The notes under the pieces were generated by a model. It saw nothing but the letters and a program-made list of their open reading frames with translations, had not been told where the DNA came from and did no database searches. Made by a program: the position numbers and the translations under genes. DNA of 14,392 nucleotides from an uncultured Lachnospiraceae bacterium (lineage in GTDB: Bacteria > Bacillota > Clostridia > Lachnospirales > Lachnospiraceae): NCBI GenBank assembly GCA_905209075.1, contig CAJLRL010000043.1:1-14392 (forward strand), read 5' to 3'. This document shows positions 7,613 through 13,038 of this stretch, in pieces (positions within the stretch are counted from its first letter, which is position 1; each line of letters opens with the position of its first letter).

Positions 7613-8815
7613 ATGTCGGACAGAGTCATATTTCATATAGATGTAAACAGTGCATACCTCTCCTGGGAGGCAGTTGACCGGCTGGAAAACGGAGAAACCA
7701 CGGATCTGCGTCTCATACCATCAGCCGTCGGAGGCGATATCGCAACGCGCCACGGTGTGATACTTGCAAAATCAGTTCCGGCAAAAAAGTACAGGATCAC
7801 TACAGGCGAGCCTGTTGTTGATGCGTTGCGCAAATGTCCGGAGCTTGTGCTTGTAAAGCCTCGTCATGGTCTGTATCATGAGAAATCAAAAGCTTTTATA
7901 AATATCTTAAGACAGTATTCAGATACAATAGAACAGTTTTCAGTGGATGAGGCGTTTGTAGATATGACGGGCACCAGACGGCTGTTTGGAGAGCCAAAGG
8001 ATGCTGCCGACCGTATCAGGAATCAGGTGCGGGATGAGCTTGGATTTACGGTAAATGTCGGAGTATCATCCAATAAGCTGCTTGCAAAGATGGCAAGTGA
8101 TTTTGAAAAGCCTGATAAGACACATACACTTTTCCCGGAGGAGGTGCCGTATAAGATGTGGCCGCTTCCGATAGGGGATTTGTTTTTTGCGGGTAGATCT
8201 ACAGTAAAAAAGCTCAATTCACTTGGCATTTTTACTATAGGAGATCTGGCAAAAACTGATAAATATGTGATAGTACAGGCAATGAAAAAGCATGGAGAAG
8301 TGCTATGGCGTTATGCTAACGGTCTGGATGATTCACCGGTAGAACCGGTGAGACCGGATAATAAAGGATATGGTAATTCAACAACGATATCGTATGATGT
8401 CACGGATGCCGCAGCTGCAAAGGGCATACTTCTTAAGCTTACCGATAAAGTTTGTCAGAGACTGCGAAACGACAGAGTTAAAGCAGACACAGTGACAGTA
8501 CAGATCAAGTACAATGATCTGACAAAGGCATCGCACCAGTGCGGACTTTCTGCAGCAACAAATATCACAAAAGAAATATATGATACAGTATGCCGCCTGT
8601 TTGATGAGAAGTGGGATGGCACACCAATAAGGCTTCTCGGGGTATCGACAAAGGTTGCCTCGGCTGACAATGGCAGGCAGATGGATCTGTTTGACAATAC
8701 CGATTATGAAAAGCTTGAAAAACTTGACAGGGCGATGGATAATATAAAAAGCAGGTTCGGAGCAGGCGCTGTAAGCCGTGCCAGTGACCTGAAAAAAGAA
8801 GACAAAAGCCTTTGA
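7613..8815 (+). CDS. dinB: DNA polymerase IV (Y-family)
   Basis: This 400-residue Y-family polymerase copies damaged DNA at low fidelity. The palm metal ligands are Asp10 in FHIDVNSAY and Asp112-Glu113 in SVDEAF. Tyr15 sits at the steric-gate position that excludes ribonucleotides. The finger region has GGDIATRHGVILA, and a helix-hairpin-helix-like segment follows around 195-225. The little-finger domain runs from about 250 to 350. Near the C-terminus, QMDLF (356-360) is a beta-sliding-clamp binding motif. I chose the ATG at 7613 because AAAGGAG at 7600-7606 precedes it and the catalytic Asp falls at the usual distance. The longer open frame from a GTG at 7583 has no ribosome site. The gene ends 10 bp from the converging HAD gene. 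Confidence 0.95.
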   Translation: MSDRVIFHIDVNSAYLSWEAVDRLENGETTDLRLIPSAVGGDIATRHGVILAKSVPAKKYRITTGEPVVDALRKCPELVLVKPRHGLYHEKSKAFINILRQYSDTIEQFSVDEAFVDMTGTRRLFGEPKDAADRIRNQVRDELGFTVNVGVSSNKLLAKMASDFEKPDKTHTLFPEEVPYKMWPLPIGDLFFAGRSTVKKLNSLGIFTIGDLAKTDKYVIVQAMKKHGEVLWRYANGLDDSPVEPVRPDNKGYGNSTTISYDVTDAAAAKGILLKLTDKVCQRLRNDRVKADTVTVQIKYNDLTKASHQCGLSAATNITKEIYDTVCRLFDEKWDGTPIRLLGVSTKVASADNGRQMDLFDNTDYEKLEKLDRAMDNIKSRFGAGAVSRASDLKKEDKSL

Positions 8816-8825
8816 AAGACAAAAG

Positions 8826-9659
8826 CTATATAAGTCCCAGTCTTTTCATGGCATTGGAAAGTCCGTCATCTTTAATATCGTCTGTGACCATATCGGCACA
8901 TTCCTTGACTTCGTCAGCCGCATTTCCCATGGCTACACCGATATTGCAGTAGCGGAGCATATCAAAGTCATTCTGGCCATCGCCAAATCCTATGGTATCT
9001 TCCTGACTCATACCGAGAGCATTTACGACATCTGCTATGCCGGTTGCTTTGTTTACACCTGCAAGAGTGATCTCACCGCTGTAAGGCTCAGGTTCTTTAA
9101 AGCTGCTTAAGGTAACGACAAAATCATTTCCAAGGATCTGCCGCAAGTCATCTATATGATAGTCGCAATTACAGTAGATCGTACTTTCAACGTCAGGATA
9201 TCTAGTGGCAAAGCCTTTCAGATCGTCATCGATTATTATATCTTTAAAAGTTGGGTTATCCTGGATAACAGTCATATCAAACTGACCGGAAAATGCGTCT
9301 ACGAATTTGTCAGCCCACTTATTGTTTGTGATACTTCCGTCTTTAGTCTGGAAGATAAGTCCCGTGTTATTGCTGCCAACGGCATCAATGATCTTTTGCA
9401 TTTTATCAGCTCCATAAACATGATGAGTGATGACTTTGCCACCTGTCACAACATAGCCGCCTGCCGCTGCTACAGTCCCATCAAAATCGAAAGCCTTAAG
9501 CGAAGGATAAATCTGGTTATAACTTCTACCGGTACATAAAAATATTTTATGTCCGTTTTTTTTTGCTGCAATAAGAGCATCAGAAGTATTTTTGGACATG
9601 GTGCTTGCTCCAAAATCTACGAGAGTTCCGTCAACATCAAAAAATAATATTTTTTTCAT
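8826..9659 (-). CDS. Cof-type HAD-superfamily phosphatase
   Basis: This 277-residue HAD phosphatase of the Cof/subfamily IIB type has a large cap domain between motifs II and III. Motif I is FFDVDGT (Asp8, Asp10), motif II is CTGR (Thr43), motif III is Lys204 in GVNKATGI, and motif IV is GFGDGQND (Asp227, Asp231). Family members dephosphorylate small molecules such as sugar phosphates, phosphorylated vitamins and FMN, but specificity cannot be read from the sequence. It is cytosolic, with no targeting signals. The ATG is preceded on the minus strand by GAGGTGGG. It converges on dinB with only 10 bp between the stop codons, and no separate terminator is visible in the gap, so the two transcripts may overlap at their 3' ends. 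Confidence 0.92.
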   Translation of the reverse strand: MKKILFFDVDGTLVDFGASTMSKNTSDALIAAKKNGHKIFLCTGRSYNQIYPSLKAFDFDGTVAAAGGYVVTGGKVITHHVYGADKMQKIIDAVGSNNTGLIFQTKDGSITNNKWADKFVDAFSGQFDMTVIQDNPTFKDIIIDDDLKGFATRYPDVESTIYCNCDYHIDDLRQILGNDFVVTLSSFKEPEPYSGEITLAGVNKATGIADVVNALGMSQEDTIGFGDGQNDFDMLRYCNIGVAMGNAADEVKECADMVTDDIKDDGLSNAMKRLGLI

Positions 9660-9709
9660 TATATACCCACCTCATTCGTTTAATCTTTTTATACTCTACA
9701 ACATCATTG

Positions 9710-9739
9710 ATTATATGGCAATAAATTTTTGGTTGACAA
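9710..9739 (-). promoter_or_regulatory. Sigma-A promoter for the Cof-type HAD gene
   Basis: Read on the minus strand, TTGTCA (complement of 9734-9739) and a perfect TATAAT (complement of 9710-9715) are spaced by 18 bp. The leader to the HAD start is about 45 nt. Its -35 box overlaps the -35 box of a plus-strand promoter, so the two probably compete for RNA polymerase. Confidence 0.65.
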
Positions 9740-9764
9740 TTTGGAATTTGAGATGTGGTATTCT
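9733..9764 (+). promoter_or_regulatory. Possible divergent plus-strand promoter with consensus -35
   Basis: TTGACA at 9733-9738 is a perfect -35 box. The -10 is weaker: TGGTAT at 9756-9761 after 17 bp, or TATTCT at 9759-9764 after 20 bp. It would start transcription near 9770, just upstream of the unrecognised ORF tail. Confidence 0.4.
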
Positions 9765-9769
9765 AGAAA

Positions 9770-9921
9770 AAGATATTGATATTTCAGATAAAAAATATCC
9801 GAGAGTGTACGCAGGCATCACGCGGGCAAAGAAAGGCGTCTGCGTGAGGGTTTTGGCAAATCAGTCGCAGGATATTGAGGAACTGTTTTCTGATATAGAA
9901 GCGGTTATTACTGGTTAATTA
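9770..9921 (+). pseudogene. Unrecognised ORF tail, probable gene remnant
   Basis: An open frame ends at a TAA around 9916-9918 and its last 50 or so codons read like a real protein. There is a basic stretch YPRVYAGITRAKKG, a hydrophobic strand VCVRVLAN and an amphipathic acidic helix DIEELFSDIEAVI. No ATG lies in frame downstream of the promoter at 9733. The in-frame ATGs further up (9592, 9715) fall in the opposite-strand gene or between the promoters and have no ribosome site. A GTG at 9806 would give 37 residues, also without a good ribosome site. The simplest reading is the C-terminal remnant of a lost gene. The same stretch contains an 8-bp inverted repeat (9809-9816 with 9838-9845), so a small structured RNA is an alternative. 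I do not recognise the family. Confidence 0.3.
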
Positions 9922-9976
9922 TGTAAAAGTATGTACGGCTCTATACTTAATTTTCTTAAGTTTTGACGATGATGGG

Positions 9977-10005
9977 TTGAAATAATAAGTTTATTGTGTT
10001 ATAAC
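9977..10005 (+). promoter_or_regulatory. Promoter of the T-box/aspS transcript
   Basis: TTGAAA (9977-9982) and TATAAC (10000-10005) are separated by exactly 17 bp, which predicts a transcription start near 10012. This leaves a leader of about 475 nt before aspS, of which the first 340 nt make up the T-box riboswitch. Confidence 0.6.
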
Positions 10006-10011
10006 GTTAAA

Positions 10012-10353
10012 CAACAAAAGAACAATAAATGCGTTGAAGGAGACTTGGATCACCAGACACCGACAGGAATACAGCGTCACCGACTGAGAGCGCTGTTTGG
10101 AAGAGCTGATTGCAGGAACACTACCGGAGCAGATCTGTTGAACGATTGATATGGTTTATTGCATAGATAGGTTTATCGTATGTGAATTAAGCTTTTTATA
10201 TATCAAAAGTAGGCAGATACGATTCATCCACGTTACGGATAAGAGTGGAGAAACAGGTACAGTCCTTTTTCTCAAAGCGGGTGGTACCGCGGAATATTTT
10301 TAGAATTTTCGCCCCGGAGCATTTCATTAATTTGATATGCTCCGGGGCTTTTT
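10012..10353 (+). promoter_or_regulatory. T-box riboswitch upstream of aspS
   Basis: The diagnostic T-box element GGGTGGTACCGCG lies at 10279-10291, with GCGG/CCGC flanks able to form the antiterminator bulge that pairs through TGG (10282-10284) with an uncharged tRNA CCA end. AAGAGTGG at 10230-10237 is the usual upstream conserved block. An intrinsic terminator follows at 10311-10353. The 5' part (about 10030-10145) should be Stem I; it contains a local helix ACAGCG/CGCTGT (10071-10076 with 10091-10096). The specifier is not certain: the best candidate on the 3' side of Stem I is in GGAACAC at 10115-10121, which holds both GAA and AAC. Given the downstream genes, the sensed tRNA is likely tRNA(Asn), perhaps also tRNA(Glu). 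Uncharged tRNA would stabilise the antiterminator and allow transcription of aspS and the gat genes. Confidence 0.92.
10311..10353 (+). terminator. T-box regulatory terminator
   Basis: GCCCCGGAGCAT (10311-10322) pairs perfectly with ATGCTCCGGGGC (10337-10348) over a 14-nt loop and is followed by TTTTT (10349-10353). It is a strong rho-independent hairpin. It lies 20 bases after the T-box element, as expected of a transcription-attenuating T-box. Confidence 0.92.
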
Positions 10354-10359
10354 GGCGTA

Positions 10360-10404
10360 TATAGCCCAGTTTCGACAGAGGCACGTAGCAATTCGTGGGC
10401 TATA
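10360..10404 (+). repeat. 9-bp inverted repeat between T-box terminator and aspS
   Basis: TATAGCCCA (10360-10368) is the exact reverse complement of TGGGCTATA (10396-10404), and a nested CACG/CGTG pair sits at 10382-10385 and 10394-10397. It lies in read-through RNA between the terminator and the aspS ribosome site. It may be a processing or stability hairpin, or have no function. Confidence 0.35.
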
Positions 10405-10485
10405 CACAATACTACATAAATTTATATTCCGTCCCGCTTACAATAAATTAGCTTTACGAAAAGCTATGAAAAGGAGCACAAAAAT

Positions 10486-11817
10486 ATGGAATTTTTAACA
10501 GGAGCAGTTCAAAAGGAAGACCTTGGTATCGCAGAAATTCTTGCAGGCGACTACGAGGGCAAAGACATCAAGGTAAAGGGTGCGATTCACACCATAAGAG
10601 ATATGGGCGAGGTTGCATTCATCGTCTTAAGACGCAGGGACGGACTCATACAGTGTGTATACGAGCCGGGCAAATCCCAGTTTAGCGTCGATGATCTAAA
10701 GGAAGCAGATACCGTGGAGGTATGCGGCACATACAAGAGTGATGACCGTTCTCCAAACGGATTCGAGCTTCGTCTTGACACTATCACAATTTTATCTGAG
10801 CCGGCGGAGCCTATGCCGCTTCAGATCAACAAATGGAAACTGAATACATCGCTTGAGGCAAAGCTCAATAACAGGGCAGTGGCACTCAGAAACCCAAGAG
10901 AGCGTGCTACGTTCCGTATACAGGAGGGTATCACAAGGGGCTTTAGGGATTTCCTTTATAATAATGGATTTACAGAGATTCATACGCCAAAGCTTGGTGC
11001 AAAGTCAGCCGAGGGAGGAGCCAACCTCTTCAAGCTTGAATATTTCCACAGACCGGCTATATTACAGCAGAGCCCGCAGTTTTACAAGCAGATGATGGTA
11101 GGTGTCTTTGACAGAGTATTTGAGACTGCACCTGTTTTTAGAGCAGAAAAACACAATACAAAGAGACATTTAAATGAGTACACATCGCTTGATTTCGAGA
11201 TGGGATACATTGATGGTTTTGAGGACATCATGGAGATGGAGACCGGCTTTTTGCAGTACACCATGGAGCTTTTAAAGACCTCATATGCCAAGGAGCTTGA
11301 GCTTTTAAAGATTAAGCTGCCTGACGTGACAAGCATACCGAGAGTAAGATTCGACGAGGCAAAGCAGCGTGTCGCAGAAAAATATAACAGACAGTTCAGA
11401 AACCCATTCGACTTAGAGCCGGAGGAGGAGGTACTTATCGGACAGTACTTCAAGGAAGAATATGGCAGTGATTTTGTATTTGTCACACATTATCCTTCAA
11501 AGAAGAGACCGTTCTATGCCATGGATGATCCGGCAGACGAGACATACACCTTAAGCTTTGACCTGCTTTTCAGAGGTCTTGAAATCACAACAGGCGGCCA
11601 GCGAATCCACGACTACAACAAGCTTATGGAAAAAATCGCAAAGCGTGGCATGGAGACAGAGGGTATGGAGAGCTATCTTTCAGCCTTTAAGCACGGCATG
11701 CCGCCACATGGAGGTCTTGGAATAGGACTTGAGAGACTTACAATGCAGCTTATCGGAGAGGACAATGTGCGTGAGGCAACACTGTTTCCTCGTGATCTCA
11801 GCAGATTGGAGCCATAG
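10486..11817 (+). CDS. aspS: Aspartyl-tRNA synthetase, archaeal-type, probably non-discriminating
   Basis: This 443-residue class IIb synthetase attaches aspartate to tRNA. An N-terminal OB-fold anticodon-binding domain covers about residues 10-105. The catalytic domain shows motif 1 around FTEIHTPKL (162-170), the QSPQFYKQMM segment (195-204), motif 2 in FRAEKHNTKRHLNEYTSLDFEM (218-239) and motif 3 GGLGIGLERLTM (409-420) with Arg417. It lacks the roughly 150-residue GAD insertion of ordinary bacterial AspRS (about 590 residues), so it is the short archaeal/eukaryal type. In Clostridia this type commonly charges both tRNA(Asp) and tRNA(Asn), with GatCAB converting the latter. The T-box upstream and the gatC/gatA genes downstream fit this. 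AGGAG at 10472-10476 supports the start. Asp/Asn discrimination is inferred from context, not from verified specificity residues. Confidence 0.95.
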   Translation: MEFLTGAVQKEDLGIAEILAGDYEGKDIKVKGAIHTIRDMGEVAFIVLRRRDGLIQCVYEPGKSQFSVDDLKEADTVEVCGTYKSDDRSPNGFELRLDTITILSEPAEPMPLQINKWKLNTSLEAKLNNRAVALRNPRERATFRIQEGITRGFRDFLYNNGFTEIHTPKLGAKSAEGGANLFKLEYFHRPAILQQSPQFYKQMMVGVFDRVFETAPVFRAEKHNTKRHLNEYTSLDFEMGYIDGFEDIMEMETGFLQYTMELLKTSYAKELELLKIKLPDVTSIPRVRFDEAKQRVAEKYNRQFRNPFDLEPEEEVLIGQYFKEEYGSDFVFVTHYPSKKRPFYAMDDPADETYTLSFDLLFRGLEITTGGQRIHDYNKLMEKIAKRGMETEGMESYLSAFKHGMPPHGGLGIGLERLTMQLIGEDNVREATLFPRDLSRLEP

Positions 11818-11865
11818 GTCACAGCTTCTGGGGTTGTGGCGGGTGCGCTGTAAGGCCTTGAGGTG

Positions 11866-12020
11866 GCATGTGTGTATATATTTTGCTCAGAAAATTTTTA
11901 AGCTTGTTCCGACATTTCCTGCGGATAGGTTATTGGCAGGAGGTATGCTGTGAGGTATTACAGGCTGTGAGCGTCGGAACTGTTAAAAATTTGTCTTCGC
12001 AATATATATACACCCATGCG
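11866..12020. repeat. Long imperfect palindrome between aspS and the GNAT-gatC gene
   Basis: The arm 11866-11912 (from GCATGTGTGTATATA to GTTCCGAC) matches the reverse complement of 11973-12020 over about 48 bases with only a few mismatches and small gaps. An outer segment, GGGTGCGCT (11841-11849) with AGCGCATCC (12034-12042), continues the symmetry, giving a total of about 200 bp. The 60-bp centre has its own small stem, TCCTGC (11917-11922) with GCAGGA (11936-11941). The element fills most of the 286-bp gap, and no gene lies in it. It resembles a MITE or a large folded RNA. I see no clear target-site duplication and no T-run of a terminator. Confidence 0.75.
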
Positions 12021-12103
12021 TTGCAGAGTGTTTAGCGCATCCTGGGCAGATATTGGTACATTTCCAAAAAATAAAATATCAGGAAAGAGAGAAAGGATAT
12101 CGT

Positions 12104-13021
12104 ATGAATCATATAGGAACAAGAGAAATCGCCACAGAGCGGCTTACTCTTCGAAGATTTGAAATAGAAGATGCGGAAAACGTTTTTTACAACTGGTTTT
12201 CTGATGAGCAGACAGTTAAGTATCTTACATGGCCTGTTTACAAGTGTGTTGATGAGGCAGAGGATATGATAAAGAGCTGGATTGCACAGTATGACAATAC
12301 AGAGTATTACAATTGGGCTATTGAGCTTAATGATCTTGAGCAGCCTATCGGCAATATTTCGGTTGTGAGCATTGATGAAAAGACGGAGAGCATTGAGCTT
12401 GGATATTGCTTAGGAAGTCAGTTTTTTAATAAAGGTTATATGACAGAGGCACTCACAGCTATCATCAGATTTTTCATTAATGAGGTCGGTGCCGGACGTG
12501 TATGGGCCAGACATGATACTGAAAATCCAAATTCAGGCAAGGTGATGGCTGCGGCAGGCATGGATTATGAGGGTACTCTCCGCCACGCAGGTTTCAACAA
12601 TCAGGGTATATGCGATGAAGCAATATACGCAAAAGTAAGAAGTGCTGCGCTTGACGAGGAGCCTGATGAGGAGACTCCTGAGCAGCAGGCTGTTACCACA
12701 AAGGTGATGGGCGAGGACGGAGTCATGAGAAATGTAATCTCAGATGAGACTATGGAGTATGTCGGAATCCTTGCAAAGCTTGAGCTTTCACCGGAGGAGG
12801 CAGAGGCTGCAAAGAAGGATATGGCAGATATGCTTGATTATATCGATAAGCTCGAGGAGCTTGATACTTCGGGAATTGAGCCTATGAGCCACGTATTCCC
12901 TGTAAACAATGTATTCAGAGATGATGTTGTCACAAACGGTGACGGAAGTGAAGCTACACTTGCCAATGCACCGGTCAAGAAGGACGGCGGATTCAAGGTA
13001 CCAAAGACAATCGGCGAATAA
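12104..13021 (+). CDS. gatC: GNAT acetyltransferase-GatC fusion protein
   Basis: This 305-residue protein holds two domains in one uninterrupted frame. Residues 9-180 are a RimJ/RimL-type GNAT N-acetyltransferase: ERLTLRRFEIEDA opening strand, ELGYCLGSQFFNKGYMTEAL as the acetyl-CoA-binding motif A, and ENPNSGKVMAAAGMDYEG near the end. An acidic linker (LDEEPDEETPEQQ, about 183-196) follows. Residues 211-302 are a complete GatC: ISDETMEYVGILAKLELS, a central helix and LDTSGIEPMSHVFPVNNVFRDDVV. GatC is the small subunit that wraps GatA and GatB in the Asp-tRNA(Asn)/Glu-tRNA(Gln) amidotransferase; a normal GatC is about 95-100 residues. I chose the ATG at 12104 with AAAGGA at 12092-12097; the frame stays open up to a TTG at 12053. 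gatA starts 17 bp downstream. The GNAT substrate is unknown. Confidence 0.92.
   Translation: MNHIGTREIATERLTLRRFEIEDAENVFYNWFSDEQTVKYLTWPVYKCVDEAEDMIKSWIAQYDNTEYYNWAIELNDLEQPIGNISVVSIDEKTESIELGYCLGSQFFNKGYMTEALTAIIRFFINEVGAGRVWARHDTENPNSGKVMAAAGMDYEGTLRHAGFNNQGICDEAIYAKVRSAALDEEPDEETPEQQAVTTKVMGEDGVMRNVISDETMEYVGILAKLELSPEEAEAAKKDMADMLDYIDKLEELDTSGIEPMSHVFPVNNVFRDDVVTNGDGSEATLANAPVKKDGGFKVPKTIGE
12713..12727 (+). promoter_or_regulatory. Possible internal ribosome site for free GatC
   Basis: GAGGA (12713-12717) stands seven bases before an in-frame ATG (12725), at the junction between the acidic linker and the GatC domain. Initiation here would give a stand-alone GatC of 98 residues, the usual size, besides the fusion. 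The signal is good by position but may be chance in coding sequence. Confidence 0.3.
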
Positions 13022-13038
13022 CGGCAAGGAGGAGAAAA

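Noticed and set aside
8801..8826. Short direct repeat GACAAAAGC at the end of dinB
   Set aside because: Two 9-bp copies in A-rich sequence are likely chance.
9927..9948. AAGTAT/ATACTT stem as a terminator
   Set aside because: It is only a 6-bp AT-rich stem with no proper T-run.
10042..10064. GAC triplets as an Asp specifier in the T-box
   Set aside because: They lie on the 5' side of Stem I, while the specifier codon is on the 3' side of the specifier loop. An Asp reading is not excluded until the structure is aligned.
10196..10384. Minus-strand 62-residue frame across the T-box
   Set aside because: It lies over the T-box element and terminator, whose structure fully explains the sequence.
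12053..12103. Upstream TTG start for the GNAT-GatC gene
   Set aside because: The extra 17 residues are not family-like and the ATG at 12104 has a good ribosome site.
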